DNA of 64,000 nucleotides from Streptococcus ilei (lineage in GTDB: Bacteria > Bacillota > Bacilli > Lactobacillales > Streptococcaceae), in assembly GCF_000479335.1 (NCBI RefSeq), contig NC_022584.1, forward strand, positions 1,922,001-1,986,000, written 5' to 3'. Numbering within the stretch: the stretch's first letter is position 1; every line of letters begins with the position of its first letter. Position numbers and translations under genes: made by a program. Below are positions 25,782 to 35,691 of the stretch, piece by piece. The notes under the pieces are model-generated. The model was not told where the DNA came from. It ran no database searches and saw nothing but the letters and a program-made list of their open reading frames with translations.

Positions 25782-26117
25782 ATGGCAGATCAACCATTAC
25801 GATCTCGTGGCAGTCAATTGCAAGATCGTATTCGTCGCTTTACCAGAGTAGAGAAAGCCTTTTATGGCTCGATTGTCCTAACAGGGATTATCCTTGCTGT
25901 CAGTATTATTTTTATGCAGACGCGGATTCTACAAGTGCAAAGTGATTTGACAAACCTCAATACGGAACTAAAAACAAAAGAGACTGAACTAGAAGATATC
26001 CGGCAAGAAGTCAATGAGTTGACTCGATATGAACGCTTGTCTAAGTTAGCTAGTTCTCAGGGGATGACCCTCCAAAAAGAAAATCGAAAAGTGGTGAGTT
26101 CAAGTAGCGATGAGTAA
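25782..26117 (+). CDS. ftsL: Cell division protein FtsL
   Basis: 111 residues; bitopic divisome protein. A short basic cytoplasmic N-terminus ([19 protein letters not shown]) is followed by one TM helix ([19 protein letters not shown]) and an extracytoplasmic leucine-zipper coiled coil ([27 protein letters not shown], with a cut at this window's family-typical spacing). ATG 25782 was chosen because the ATG at 25776 sits only 2 nt from the GAGG SD. Its end overlaps pbpX by 8 bp. With DivIC and DivIB it activates the septal synthase. Confidence 0.88.
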   Translation: MADQPLRSRGSQLQDRIRRFTRVEKAFYGSIVLTGIILAVSIIFMQTRILQVQSDLTNLNTELKTKETELEDIRQEVNELTRYERLSKLASSQGMTLQKENRKVVSSSSDE

Positions 26118-28395
26118 ATTAAAAAAGAAAATCATTCGTTATTCCCTTAAAAAAAGGAAACTTCCAGACCAAAATCGTCGGCAAGTAGCTAAGAATTTAA
26201 GTTTGCTTTCCATTCTTGTTTTCTTCATTTTTCTTATTAATTTTGCAGTCATTATAGGCACAGATAGCAAATTTGGAAAAAATTTATCTGAGTTATCGCA
26301 TCAGGTCCATCAGAAAACTGAGATTGTTCCAGCCAAACGAGGAACAATTTATGATCGAAATGGAGCTGTCATTGCTGAAGATGCGACGACTTATAATGTT
26401 TATGCTATCATCGACAAAACTTATAAATCAGCAAAAGGTGAAGTTTTATACGTTGAAGAAAGCCAATACAACCAAGTAGCGGACGTTTTTAATCGTTATT
26501 TGGGGATGGAAAAAGATTATGTCGTCCAACAACTGTCTCAAAAGAAGCTCAACCAAGTTTCTTTTGGTGCGGCGGGGAACGATATCAGCTATAGCAATAT
26601 GGATGCTATCCGGAGTGAACTAGAAGCTGCCAACATTAAAGGTGTTGATTTTACGACGAGTCCAAATCGGAGTTATAAAAATGGGACCTTTGCCTCTCAA
26701 TTTATCGGTCAAGCTCAATTGGTAGAAGATAAAGAAGGCAATAAAACCCTACAGGGAATAACGGGAATAGAAAAATCCTTGGATCGTATCTTGGGTGGTC
26801 AGGATGGAGTTGTGACCTATGAAAAGGATCGTAACGGAAATATTGTGCCGGGATCAGACAAGGTTGCCGTGAAGACAGAAGATGGAAAGGATGTTTATAC
26901 AACCCTTTCTGCAGAACTGCAAACCTATCTCGAAACCAGAATGGATGTATTCCAAGAAAAGGTAAAAGGCAAATTTGTCAGTGCGACCCTAGTGAGTGCC
27001 AAAACAGGCGAAATCCTTGCAACGACGCAACGGCCAACCTTTAATGCAGATACCAAAGAAGGTCTGGATATCAAGAATTTGAGAACTTGGAATACGATTC
27101 TTTACCAGGACCAGTACGAACCAGGTTCGACTATGAAGGTCATGACCTTGGCTGCAGCGATTGATCATGGGACTTTCCCAGCCTATAATGAGGTATATTA
27201 CAATAACGAGCTACAAGTAAAAGACGCGATCATCAAAGACTGGGAAATCAATATGGGCTTGTCAGAAGGTCGCTATATGAATATTGCCCAAGGTTTCGCC
27301 TATTCAAGTAACATTGGGATGACCAAGCTTGAACAGAAGATGGGCAATAATGTCTGGATGAATTACCTCAAACTCTTTAAGTTCGGACTTCCTACACGTT
27401 TTGGAATGGGAGACGAAGGTTTTGGAGGCCTACCAGGAGATAACTATGTCACTCAAGCCATGTCTTCTTTCGGTCAAGGGATTTCGGTGACCCAAACGCA
27501 GATGTTGCGTGCATTTTCTGCCATTGCAAATGATGGGGAAATGTTGGAGCCTAAATTTATCAGTGCGATTTACGACGGCAAGCATGAAACTGCTCGTAAA
27601 TCACAAAGAGAGATTGTCGGCAATCCAGTACCCGCTTCGGTTGCCCAACAGACCCGTAATTACATGATTACGGTAGGGACTGATCCTCAATTTGGTACCC
27701 TCTATTCATCGGATGGTCCCATTATCCAAGTAGCTGGACAAAATGTCGCTGTCAAATCAGGGACGGCCCAAATTGCAACGGCTAATGGATATTTGGAAGG
27801 CGAAAATGACAATATCAACTCGATTGTTGTCATGACACCGGCTGAAGATCCAGATTTCATTATGTATGTGACGGTTCAACAGCCTGAAGTCAGCTTTAGT
27901 CCGACCAGTTGGCAAGAACTAGTCAATCCAGTCTTGGAAGATGCGGTTGCTTTGAAGGATGAGTTGAATCTAGTAACGGAAACCAAGGCCTTGGATGGGG
28001 TCACGAAAGAGGACACCTATAAGATGCCGTCGGCAGAATCCTTGTCGAAAGAATTGAACTTGAAGCAGACCATCAGCCCAGGTGGCTTCGCAGATGAACT
28101 GCGTCGCAATCTGATCCAGCCTGTTGTCCTAGGAACTGGAAAGAATATTAAAAAGATGTCTGTATCAGCAGGAACGAAATTAAAAGCAAATGAGCAAGTG
28201 TTATTATTAACAGATGACTTGGATTCAGTTCCGGATATGTATGGATGGACCAAGGAAAATGTTGATAAATTTGCGGAATGGACGGGCATTGAGATCACCT
28301 ATAAAGGGGAAGGTTCTCGTGTGAGCAAACAAAACGTCAAAGTAGAAACTGCTTTAAAGAAGACGAAGAAAATAACAATTACATTAGGAGATTGA
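26110..28395 (+). CDS. pbpX: Penicillin-binding protein 2x (septal class B transpeptidase)
   Basis: Single N-terminal TM ([18 protein letters not shown]), dimerisation domain, then the transpeptidase domain with active-site STMK (Ser340-Lys343), SSN (399-401) and KSGT (549-552), and two C-terminal PASTA domains (about 630 onward). It crosslinks septal peptidoglycan together with FtsW. The residue before KSGT is Val548 (VKSGT). Pneumococcal laboratory strains, as I recall, have Leu at the equivalent position 546, and V is seen in less susceptible alleles and in related species. Overlaps ftsL; mraY starts 2 bp after the stop. Confidence 0.96.
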   Translation: MSKLKKKIIRYSLKKRKLPDQNRRQVAKNLSLLSILVFFIFLINFAVIIGTDSKFGKNLSELSHQVHQKTEIVPAKRGTIYDRNGAVIAEDATTYNVYAIIDKTYKSAKGEVLYVEESQYNQVADVFNRYLGMEKDYVVQQLSQKKLNQVSFGAAGNDISYSNMDAIRSELEAANIKGVDFTTSPNRSYKNGTFASQFIGQAQLVEDKEGNKTLQGITGIEKSLDRILGGQDGVVTYEKDRNGNIVPGSDKVAVKTEDGKDVYTTLSAELQTYLETRMDVFQEKVKGKFVSATLVSAKTGEILATTQRPTFNADTKEGLDIKNLRTWNTILYQDQYEPGSTMKVMTLAAAIDHGTFPAYNEVYYNNELQVKDAIIKDWEINMGLSEGRYMNIAQGFAYSSNIGMTKLEQKMGNNVWMNYLKLFKFGLPTRFGMGDEGFGGLPGDNYVTQAMSSFGQGISVTQTQMLRAFSAIANDGEMLEPKFISAIYDGKHETARKSQREIVGNPVPASVAQQTRNYMITVGTDPQFGTLYSSDGPIIQVAGQNVAVKSGTAQIATANGYLEGENDNINSIVVMTPAEDPDFIMYVTVQQPEVSFSPTSWQELVNPVLEDAVALKDELNLVTETKALDGVTKEDTYKMPSAESLSKELNLKQTISPGGFADELRRNLIQPVVLGTGKNIKKMSVSAGTKLKANEQVLLLTDDLDSVPDMYGWTKENVDKFAEWTGIEITYKGEGSRVSKQNVKVETALKKTKKITITLGD

Positions 28396-28396
28396 T

Positions 28397-29398
28397 ATGT
28401 TACTTGCTACCCTAGTAGTATCATTTATTCTAACGGTTATTGGCATTCCTGCCTTTATCCGTTTCTATCAACGGGCCCATATTTCGGGCCAACAAATGCA
28501 CGAAGATGTGAAGCAACACAAAGCCAAAGCAGGCACTCCAACTATGGGGGGAGTGGTCTTCTTGATCACTTCAGTTTTTGTCACCCTTGTCTTTAGCTTC
28601 CTAACTGGGAACTTTACGCGTCCTGTTCAATTGATCCTCTTTATTTTGGTCTTGTATGGAATCGTCGGTTTCTTGGATGACTTCTTAAAGGTCTTTCGTA
28701 AGATCAATGAAGGGTTAAATCCCAAGCAAAAATTAGCCCTGCAATTGTTGGGAGGGATCATTTTCTATCTCTTCTCTGAACGTCATGGAGCTGGTAGTCT
28801 TCTCAATGTCTTTGGTTGGGATGTCTATTTGGGACATTTCTATATTATCTTTGCCTTGTTCTGGTTGGTTGGTTTTTCAAACGCAGTCAATTTAACGGAC
28901 GGGATTGATGGCTTGGCAAGCATTTCGGTAACCATCAGCTTGATCGCTTATTCCATCATCGCTGTTTGGCAAAGACGAATCGATATCCTTTTTGTGACCA
29001 TCAGTATGATTGGAGCTCTATTAGGTTTCTTCGTCTACAACCACAAGCCGGCCAAGATTTTCATGGGAGATGTTGGAAGCCTAGCACTAGGTGGGATGCT
29101 TGCGACTCTATCCATGGCTCTCCACGTAGAGTGGACCTTGCTCTTGATTGGGATTGTCTACGTCTTTGAGACTAGCTCTGTCATGCTCCAAGTGTCCTAT
29201 TTCAAATGGACCAAGAAAAGGACAGGGGAAGGACGCCGAATCTTCCGCATGACGCCTTTCCATCACCATTTAGAATTAGGTGGTCTGTCAGGTAATGGTC
29301 CTAAATGGTCTGAGTGGAAGGTCGATGCCTTTCTCTGGAGTGTCGGTGCAGGAATGAGCGCCTTGACCCTCTTGATCTACTATTTGACCAATTCATAA
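28397..29398 (+). CDS. mraY: Phospho-N-acetylmuramoyl-pentapeptide transferase
   Basis: A ten-TM membrane enzyme that makes lipid I from UDP-MurNAc-pentapeptide and undecaprenyl phosphate. The conserved loops are visible: AGTPTMGG, the catalytic Asp-Asp in [19 protein letters not shown], and the [12 protein letters not shown] motif, plus the HHHLELGG segment near the C-terminus. Standard place downstream of pbpX. A terminator follows. Confidence 0.97.
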   Translation: MLLATLVVSFILTVIGIPAFIRFYQRAHISGQQMHEDVKQHKAKAGTPTMGGVVFLITSVFVTLVFSFLTGNFTRPVQLILFILVLYGIVGFLDDFLKVFRKINEGLNPKQKLALQLLGGIIFYLFSERHGAGSLLNVFGWDVYLGHFYIIFALFWLVGFSNAVNLTDGIDGLASISVTISLIAYSIIAVWQRRIDILFVTISMIGALLGFFVYNHKPAKIFMGDVGSLALGGMLATLSMALHVEWTLLLIGIVYVFETSSVMLQVSYFKWTKKRTGEGRRIFRMTPFHHHLELGGLSGNGPKWSEWKVDAFLWSVGAGMSALTLLIYYLTNS

Positions 29399-29410
29399 GT
29401 CGTGAATCAT

Positions 29411-29441
29411 AAAAGGTTGGGATGCTATCTCAACCTTTTTC
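29411..29441 (+). terminator. Terminator of the rsmH-mraY operon
   Basis: Arms AAAGGTTGGGAT and ATCTCAACCTTT around GCT, followed by Ts. Confidence 0.9.
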
Positions 29442-29492
29442 GCTTGCTAGGAATTGCTGTCCAAAAGAAGAGCGGGAAGAAGACTTTTCTGA

Positions 29493-29498
29493 TATAAT
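29493..29498 (+). promoter_or_regulatory. Extended -10 promoter of the DEAD-box helicase
   Basis: TGA-TATAAT with the box at 29493-29498, about 27 bp ahead of the start codon. Confidence 0.6.
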
Positions 29499-29524
29499 AG
29501 TAGAGATGATGAAAGGATAAGAGA

Positions 29525-30868
29525 ATGAAATTTACAGATTTTAAGTTTAAGGACTATATCCAAGAGGCCTTAAAAGAGATTAATTTTATCGAAGCAACAG
29601 AAGTTCAAGAAAAACTCATCCCGATTGTTTTAGCAGGTCGAGATTTGGTTGGTGAATCTAAAACAGGATCTGGAAAGACCCATACCTTCCTCTTGCCTAT
29701 TTTTCAAACCTTGAACGAAGATAGTAGCCATGTTGAAGTGGTCATCACAGCACCGAGTCGGGAATTGGCAACTCAAATCTACCAAGCGGCTCGTCAGATT
29801 GCTAGCCACTGTGAAAAGGAAATTCGGATTGCTAACTATGTCGGCGGAACTGATAAGGCTCGTCAGATTGATAAGCTCCAAGTAGCCCAACCGCATATCG
29901 TGATCGGGACACCAGGCCGCATCTATGATTTGGTCGCTTCTGGAGATCTGGCCATTCATAAGGCGCATACCTTTGTGGTCGATGAGGCCGATATGACTCT
30001 CGATATGGGCTTTTTGACGACAGTAGATAAGATTGCATCTAGTCTTCCTAAGAAGCTTCAGTTTTTAGTCTTCTCAGCGACGATTCCGCAAAAGTTACAA
30101 CCCTTTTTGAAAAAATACCTGTCTAACCCTGTCATGGAGCAGATTAAAACCAAAACAGTGATCTCGGATACCATTGATAACTGGTTGGTATCGACAAAAG
30201 GGCGTGATAAGAACGAGCAAGTCTATCAACTGACGCAGGCTCTTCAACCTTATCTAGCTATGATTTTTGTGAACACCAAGGATAGAGCGGACGATTTGCA
30301 TGCTTTTCTGGTAGAGAAGGGGCTTAAGGTCGCTAAAATCCATGGAGGGGTTCCTCCACGGGAGCGCAAACGAATCATGAACCAAGTCAAAAACCTGGAT
30401 TTTGAATATATCGTGGCGACAGACTTGGCAGCGCGTGGAATTGATATTGAAGGGGTTAGCCATGTCATCAATGATGCTATTCCACAAGACTTATCCTTCT
30501 TTGTCCACCGCGTTGGCCGGACTGGTCGGAATGGTCTTCCTGGTACAGCTATCACCCTCTATCAACCGAGTGATGACTCAGACATTCGGGAGCTTGAAAA
30601 ATTGGGCATCCAGTTTGTCCCTAAGGTCTTGAAGGCTGGAGCTATCGAAGATACCTACGACCGGGATCGCCGGGCTAATCGTGAAAAACGCCAAGAAAAA
30701 CTCGACATTGAGATGATCGGCTTGGTCAAGAAGAAAAAGAAAAAAATCAAACCAGGCTACAAGAAAAAAATCAAATGGGCCGTGGACGAGAAACGTCGGA
30801 AAGCCAAGCGAGCTGAGAATCGTGCTCGCGGTCGAGCAGAAAGAAAGGCGAAACGCCAAACCTTTTAG
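29525..30868 (+). CDS. cshB: DEAD-box ATP-dependent RNA helicase (CshB-like)
   Basis: 447 residues. An upstream Phe and Q-motif region (TDFKFKDYIQEALKEINFIEATEVQEKLIP) is followed by motif I SKTGSGKTH, motif II VDEAD, SAT (FSATIPQ), and the second RecA domain with ARGIDIEG and HRVGRTGRNG. The C-terminal 60 residues are extremely basic (KKKKKKIKPGYKKK ... RARGRAERKAKR), fitting RNA or ribosome-precursor binding. It probably assists ribosome assembly or mRNA decay. The CshB name is by overall length and type, not proven. Confidence 0.9.
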   Translation: MKFTDFKFKDYIQEALKEINFIEATEVQEKLIPIVLAGRDLVGESKTGSGKTHTFLLPIFQTLNEDSSHVEVVITAPSRELATQIYQAARQIASHCEKEIRIANYVGGTDKARQIDKLQVAQPHIVIGTPGRIYDLVASGDLAIHKAHTFVVDEADMTLDMGFLTTVDKIASSLPKKLQFLVFSATIPQKLQPFLKKYLSNPVMEQIKTKTVISDTIDNWLVSTKGRDKNEQVYQLTQALQPYLAMIFVNTKDRADDLHAFLVEKGLKVAKIHGGVPPRERKRIMNQVKNLDFEYIVATDLAARGIDIEGVSHVINDAIPQDLSFFVHRVGRTGRNGLPGTAITLYQPSDDSDIRELEKLGIQFVPKVLKAGAIEDTYDRDRRANREKRQEKLDIEMIGLVKKKKKKIKPGYKKKIKWAVDEKRRKAKRAENRARGRAERKAKRQTF

Positions 30869-30931
30869 TGATAAAGAAATTTAAAGATTTCCATAAAAAT
30901 TAACTATTTGGTCGCTGATTTATTTTGTGAT

Positions 30932-30959
30932 AGACTATCTATAGATAGTCTATTTTTTT
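30932..30959 (+). terminator. Terminator of the helicase gene
   Basis: Palindrome AGACTATCTATAGATAGTCT (30932-30951) followed by a T-run. Confidence 0.85.
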
Positions 30960-31092
30960 GCTCTTAAGGGAGACGCTTGCTTGTTATCCCATCAGACCTG
31001 AAGCATGATTTACGAACGATCAGTAGCAAAACTCAGCATTTTAACTGTAAATATGATAGAATGATTCATTATTGAGGGAGGAAGTAACGAAG

Positions 31093-31899
31093 ATGTTTAC
31101 AACTACTTATTTGGCGTCTGGCTGGTACGAACAGTTTTTAAAATGGATACCAGAAGGAGAAATCTTTAACCTACGCGTCGTTTTTGAAGCTATTCCCGGA
31201 ATTTTAAAAGAGCTTCCCAATACGATTTTGTTAACCTTAGCAGGAGCCTTTTTTGGTCTATTGCTAGCCCTATTGTTTGCCATTGTCAAAATCAATCGGG
31301 TAAAAATCCTTTACCCGATCCAAGCTTTGTTTGTGAGTTTTTTAAGAGGGACACCAATTTTGGTTCAGTTGATGCTGACCTATTATGGAATCCCGCTCCT
31401 ATTGAAGGCCATTAACCAACAATATGGGACAGCCTTTAATATCAATGATGTACCAGCCCATTTATTTGTCATTGTGGCCTTTGCCTTCAATGAGGCAGCC
31501 TATGCCAGTGAGACCATTCGGGCAGCGATTTTATCTGTTGATGCGGGTGAAATCGAAGCAGCGAAGAGTCTCGGCATGACTAATGCCCAAGTTTATCGTC
31601 GGATTATTATTCCAAATGCAGCCGTGGTTGCGACTCCGACCTTGATCAACTCTTTGATTGGTTTGACCAAGGGGACTTCTCTGGCCTTTTATGCAGGTGT
31701 TTTGGAAATCTTTGCCCAAGCCAAGATTATGTCGGGGAATGACAGTCGTTACTTCGAGCGCTTTATCTCTGTTTCATTGATCTACTGGGCCATTAATATT
31801 TTGATTGAACAATTGGGACGTTGGATCGAACAGGTACTCGCTATCAAAGATCCAAAAGTTGTTTCCCAAACCTTGCAAGAGGAGGAACGAGCAGCATGA
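31093..31899 (+). CDS. tcyB: Polar amino acid/cystine ABC transporter permease
   Basis: 268 residues from ATG 31093 (SD GGGAGG; the in-frame TTG at 31072 precedes the SD). Hydrophobic segments near 40-70 and 80-110, the HisM-type signature FVSFLRGTPILVQL, and the coupling-helix EAA motif (EAAKSLGMTNAQVYRRIIIPNA). Overlaps the ATPase gene by 4 bp. No substrate-binding protein gene is present. This matches the pneumococcal orphan TcyBC pair, which as I recall works with the unlinked TcyA for cystine. The substrate assignment is by that synteny. Confidence 0.85.
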   Translation: MFTTTYLASGWYEQFLKWIPEGEIFNLRVVFEAIPGILKELPNTILLTLAGAFFGLLLALLFAIVKINRVKILYPIQALFVSFLRGTPILVQLMLTYYGIPLLLKAINQQYGTAFNINDVPAHLFVIVAFAFNEAAYASETIRAAILSVDAGEIEAAKSLGMTNAQVYRRIIIPNAAVVATPTLINSLIGLTKGTSLAFYAGVLEIFAQAKIMSGNDSRYFERFISVSLIYWAINILIEQLGRWIEQVLAIKDPKVVSQTLQEEERAA

Positions 31900-32639
31900 T
31901 TCGGATTTCACAATTATCAAAATCTTTTTCCGGTCAAGTAGTCCTAGACCATCTCGATTTGGAAGTCCAAAAAGGGGAAGTTGTTGCCTTGATCGGTTCT
32001 TCTGGAGCTGGGAAATCAACCTTCTTGAGAAGCTTGAACTATTTGGAAGCCCCAGATAGTGGCAGCATTGAGATCAATGGGGAGAAGGTGGACTTTGAAA
32101 CCATCAGCAAGGACGAGATCCTGACCCTTCGAAGAAAACTAGCTATGGTCTTTCAACAGTTTAATCTTTTCAGTCGCAAGACTGCTTTGGATAATGTCAA
32201 GGAAGGACTGATCGTCGTCAAAGGCTTACCCGACCAGGAAGCGACCAAGATTGCCAAAGAAGAACTCGCAAAAGTCGGTCTGTCGGACCGCGAAACCCAT
32301 TACCCTCGTCATTTGTCAGGAGGGCAGAAACAGCGGGTGGCCTTGGCACGTGCCCTAGCCATGAAGCCAGAAGTCCTCTTATTGGATGAGCCAACTTCAG
32401 CCCTCGATCCGGAATTGGTCGGAGAGGTAGAAAAAGCCATCGCAGCAGCAGCTCAGGCAGGTCAAACCATGATTCTGGTTAGCCATGATATGAGCTTTGT
32501 TTCCCAAGTGGCAGACAAGGTCTTGTTCCTAGACAAGGGGAAAATTATTGAATCTGGGACTCCAGAAGAGATCATGAAAGCTCCTAAAGAAGAGCGGACA
32601 AAAGAATTCTTTGCTAGTTACAAACGAACATTTGTTTGA
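31896..32639 (+). CDS. tcyC: Amino acid/cystine ABC transporter ATP-binding protein
   Basis: 247 residues from ATG 31896 (the longer in-frame ORF from 31821 lies inside the permease). Walker A GSSGAGKST, Q-loop FQQFNLF, signature LSGGQKQRVALARAL, Walker B VLLLDEPTSALDP and H-loop VSHDM are all intact. It drives import with the permease directly upstream. A terminator hairpin follows 17 bp after the stop. Confidence 0.9.
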   Translation: MIRISQLSKSFSGQVVLDHLDLEVQKGEVVALIGSSGAGKSTFLRSLNYLEAPDSGSIEINGEKVDFETISKDEILTLRRKLAMVFQQFNLFSRKTALDNVKEGLIVVKGLPDQEATKIAKEELAKVGLSDRETHYPRHLSGGQKQRVALARALAMKPEVLLLDEPTSALDPELVGEVEKAIAAAAQAGQTMILVSHDMSFVSQVADKVLFLDKGKIIESGTPEEIMKAPKEERTKEFFASYKRTFV

Positions 32640-32656
32640 TATAATATATAAGAGCT

Positions 32657-32696
32657 CGAGTCTGGAACGCGATGTTTCAGACTCGGATTTTTCTTT
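32657..32696 (+). terminator. Terminator after tcyBC
   Basis: 12-bp stem (arms 32657-32668 and 32674-32685, one G-U pair) with GATTTTTCTTT after it. Confidence 0.88.
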
Positions 32697-32700
32697 GAGT

Positions 32701-32796
32701 AGGTGCCTCAGGAAAAGATGAATAGTAGTAGTTCATTTTTCCGCGAAGATAGAAGTTTCAACTTGATCCAATAGTGAACGAAACGAATCGGCACCT
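32701..32796. other. Unassigned structured leader upstream of DUF4059-trxB
   Basis: A 96-nt segment closed by AGGTGCC (32701-32707) and GGCACCT (32790-32796). Inside are a long hairpin (GGAAAAGATGAA 32711-32722 with TTCATTTTTCC 32732-32742) and a small AAGT/ACTT hairpin (32753-32764). No ORF. It ends about 38 nt before the DUF4059 start, so it could be a cis-acting 5' leader. I cannot match it to a known riboswitch. Confidence 0.5.
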
Positions 32797-32834
32797 CGTC
32801 CCCTCATTCCAATCTTGGATACTAAGGAGATCTT

Positions 32835-33062
32835 ATGTTAAACCAATTGCTATCTCTCTATATCGAGAGCCTAATCATCACTTCAATTGGGGTGTTGGTT
32901 GCTTCAGCTATTTGGATAGGCTTGCGAGCGGCTCGTAAGACGGATAAAACAGCTAAGGAACGCCAGTTACACCTCTATGATATTTTATTAATTGATATTA
33001 TGACAATTCCAGTCCTCACCTTTGCAGTTATCGGAGTTCTGTTTATTCTTCGAGCAAGATAA
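32835..33062 (+). CDS. DUF4059 family small membrane protein
   Basis: 75 residues with two TM helices (SLIITSIGVLVASAIWIGL and DIMTIPVLTFAVIGVLFIL) separated by a basic loop (RAARKTDKTAKERQ). SD AAGGAG. The position directly before trxB is the usual streptococcal place for DUF4059 proteins. Function unknown; co-transcription with trxB suggests a redox or cystine-uptake connection, which is inference. Confidence 0.8.
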   Translation: MLNQLLSLYIESLIITSIGVLVASAIWIGLRAARKTDKTAKERQLHLYDILLIDIMTIPVLTFAVIGVLFILRAR

Positions 33063-33120
33063 TTGCAAAATGGTTCAATTGGAGTTAGAATCAAGATAGT
33101 TACAACAAAAGGAGAAGCTT

Positions 33121-34035
33121 ATGTATGATACACTGATTATCGGCGCAGGACCTGCGGGAATGACTGCAGCCTTGTATGCAGCCCGCAGCAATCTAAAGGT
33201 TGCCTTGTTAGAAGCTGGAATTCCTGGCGGACAGATGAACAATACATCCGATATCGAGAATTACCCAGGCTATGCCAATATCAGTGGGCCTGAATTGGCT
33301 GAAAAGATGTTTGAACCTCTAGAAGCCCTAGGTGTGGAACACTTGTTTGGCAGAGCCGAAAACATTGTTGATCAAGGAAGCTACAAGGAAATTACGACAG
33401 ATGATGGCCTCTTGCAAGCCAAGACCGTTATTATTGCGACAGGTTCCAACCATCGCTTGTTGGGAGTTCCAGGTGAAGAAGAATTGAATAGTCGTGGGGT
33501 TTCTTATTGCGCTGTCTGTGATGGTGCCTTCTTCCGGGATGAAGATCTCATGGTTGTTGGTGGGGGAGACTCTGCGGTTGAAGAGGCAATCTTCCTGACT
33601 CAGTTTGCTAAGTCTGTTACCATTGTTCATCGCCGCGATGCCCTACGTGCCCAAAAGGTTCTTCAAGACCGAGCTTTTGCCAATGAAAAGATTCACTTTG
33701 CTTGGAATACAGTGGTCGAAGAGATCAAAGGGGACAACCGTGTGACCAGTCTGGTCTTAAAAGATGTTCAAACAGGTGAGGTTCGCGAGCAAGCAGCTGG
33801 GGGTGTCTTTATCTATGTGGGCTTGGATCCTGTTAGTGACTTTGCCAAAGACCTCGGTATTCTAGACGACCAAGGTTGGGTGATCACGGATGATCACATG
33901 AAGACCTCCGTGCCGGGTGTCTTTGCGGTTGGAGATGTCCGCCAAAAAGATCTTCGTCAGGTCACCACAGCTGTTGGGGATGGCGCTGTCGCCGGTCAAG
34001 AAGCTTATAAATATATTACTGAACACGAAGAATAA
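33121..34035 (+). CDS. trxB: Thioredoxin reductase
   Basis: 304 residues. NADPH-dependent flavoenzyme that reduces thioredoxin. FAD-binding GAGPAGMTAALYAAR at the N-terminus, redox-active C-x-x-C at Cys130 and Cys133 (YCAVCDGAFF), NADPH-binding GGGDSAVEEA, and the C-terminal FAD motif VFAVGDVRQK. Near tcyBC, so cystine import and disulfide reduction are neighbours. Confidence 0.96.
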   Translation: MYDTLIIGAGPAGMTAALYAARSNLKVALLEAGIPGGQMNNTSDIENYPGYANISGPELAEKMFEPLEALGVEHLFGRAENIVDQGSYKEITTDDGLLQAKTVIIATGSNHRLLGVPGEEELNSRGVSYCAVCDGAFFRDEDLMVVGGGDSAVEEAIFLTQFAKSVTIVHRRDALRAQKVLQDRAFANEKIHFAWNTVVEEIKGDNRVTSLVLKDVQTGEVREQAAGGVFIYVGLDPVSDFAKDLGILDDQGWVITDDHMKTSVPGVFAVGDVRQKDLRQVTTAVGDGAVAGQEAYKYITEHEE

Positions 34036-34040
34036 GAAAG

Positions 34041-34090
34041 AAGAAAGGGATGTTCGTCTGATGGAAAGAGGCGAAGATCCCTTCTTTTTT
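34041..34090 (+). terminator. Terminator of trxB
   Basis: Arms AAGAAAGGGAT (34041-34051) and GATCCCTTCTT, with an inner GGCGAAG pairing, then TTTTTT. Confidence 0.8.
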
Positions 34091-34148
34091 ACGATAAAAA
34101 ATGAGGCTTAGACCGGATTAAACTCATGTGGTCCTGCTTAAAATGTGC

Positions 34149-34205
34149 TATAATGTGTTTAAAATTATTTTGGACTGTGCCAGTTGACAGAGCGTGACTG
34201 GTGCC
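34149..34205 (+). promoter_or_regulatory. pncB promoter and leader hairpin
   Basis: An extended -10 (TGC-TATAAT) begins near 34149. A hairpin GCCAGT (34179-34184)/ACTGG-GC (34197-34204) lies between it and the pncB SD (AGAGGG). Function of the hairpin unknown. Confidence 0.5.
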
Positions 34206-34233
34206 ATGACGTAAAAAAGAAGAGGGATCAAAT

Positions 34234-35691
34234 ATGTACCCAGATGATAGTTTAACTCTCCATACTGATTTGTATCAAATCAATATGATGCAGGTTTACT
34301 TTGAGCAAGGCATACACAATAAAAAGGCGGTCTTCGAAGCCTATTTCCGCCAGCAACCCTTTAAAAATGGCTATGCCGTCTTTGCAGGTCTTGAGCGCAT
34401 TGTCAACTATTTGAAGAATCTACGTTTTTCAGAGTCGGATATTGCCTACTTAGAATCCTTAGGCTACGAAGGAGCCTTCCTGGATTACTTGAAAAATTTC
34501 AAAATGGAATTGACCGTTCGTTCTGCCAAAGAAGGGGACCTGGTCTTTGCCAATGAGCCGATTGTCCAAGTAGAAGGACCGCTTGCCCAGTGTCAGTTGG
34601 TTGAAACGGCCCTCCTCAATATTGTCAATTTCCAAACCTTGATTGCCACAAAAGCCGCTCGGATCAAGTCTGTGATTGAAGACGAACCTTTGATGGAGTT
34701 CGGGACTCGTAGAGCACAAGAAATGGATGCGGCTATTTGGGGAACCCGTGCAGCTGTTATTGGGGGCGCTAGCGGGACCAGTAACGTACGTGCAGGAAAA
34801 CTCTTTGACATCCCTGTCCTTGGGACCCATGCCCATGCCTTGGTGCAGGTCTATGGCGATGATTATCAAGCCTTTAAGGCCTATGCTGAGACCCATCGCA
34901 ACTGTGTCTTCCTAGTGGATACCTATGATACCTTGCGTATCGGAGTTCCAGCTGCGATTCAGGTAGCGCGTGAGATGGGCGATCGCATCAACTTCCTAGG
35001 CGTACGGATTGACTCTGGAGATATTGCCTACATCTCGAAAAAGGTTCGCCAACAGTTGGATGAAGCTGGTTTCACAGAAGCGAAGATCTATGCTTCAAAT
35101 GATTTGGATGAGAACACCATCCTCAACTTGAAGATGCAAAAGGCTAAGATTGATGTCTGGGGTGTCGGAACCAAGTTGATCACAGCTTATGACCAACCAG
35201 CCCTCGGAGCAGTCTATAAGATTGTTGCTATCGAAGACGACAATGGTCAAATGCGAAATACCATCAAGCTGTCTAACAATGCTGAAAAAGTTTCAACCCC
35301 AGGGAAGAAGCAAGTTTGGCGTATTACCAGTCGGGAAAAAGGCAAATCTGAAGGGGATTACATCACTTACGATGGAGTAGATGTCAATGAACTGACAGAA
35401 ATCAAAATGTTCCATCCGACCTACACCTATATCAAGAAGACGGTTCGTGATTTTGATGCCATCCCGCTCTTGGTCGATATTTTCAAGGATGGAAAACAGG
35501 TCTACGAATTGCCAACCTTGATGGATATCCAAGCCTATGCTCGGAAGGAATTTGACAAGCTCTGGGATGAGTACAAACGTGTCCTCAATCCACAACATTA
35601 TCCCGTGGACTTGGCCAAGGATGTTTGGCAAGATAAGATGGACCTCATTGATCAGATGCGTCAGAAAGCCTTGGGAGGTGAAGAAGAATGA
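34234..35691 (+). CDS. pncB: Nicotinate phosphoribosyltransferase
   Basis: 485 residues. Salvages nicotinate to NaMN. Family features: [47 protein letters not shown] (with a cut at the motif's natural end), GTHAHALVQ, and the active-site RIDSGDIAY loop. Overlaps nadE by 4 bp, so the two NAD-salvage steps are coupled. Confidence 0.96.
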   Translation: MYPDDSLTLHTDLYQINMMQVYFEQGIHNKKAVFEAYFRQQPFKNGYAVFAGLERIVNYLKNLRFSESDIAYLESLGYEGAFLDYLKNFKMELTVRSAKEGDLVFANEPIVQVEGPLAQCQLVETALLNIVNFQTLIATKAARIKSVIEDEPLMEFGTRRAQEMDAAIWGTRAAVIGGASGTSNVRAGKLFDIPVLGTHAHALVQVYGDDYQAFKAYAETHRNCVFLVDTYDTLRIGVPAAIQVAREMGDRINFLGVRIDSGDIAYISKKVRQQLDEAGFTEAKIYASNDLDENTILNLKMQKAKIDVWGVGTKLITAYDQPALGAVYKIVAIEDDNGQMRNTIKLSNNAEKVSTPGKKQVWRITSREKGKSEGDYITYDGVDVNELTEIKMFHPTYTYIKKTVRDFDAIPLLVDIFKDGKQVYELPTLMDIQAYARKEFDKLWDEYKRVLNPQHYPVDLAKDVWQDKMDLIDQMRQKALGGEEE

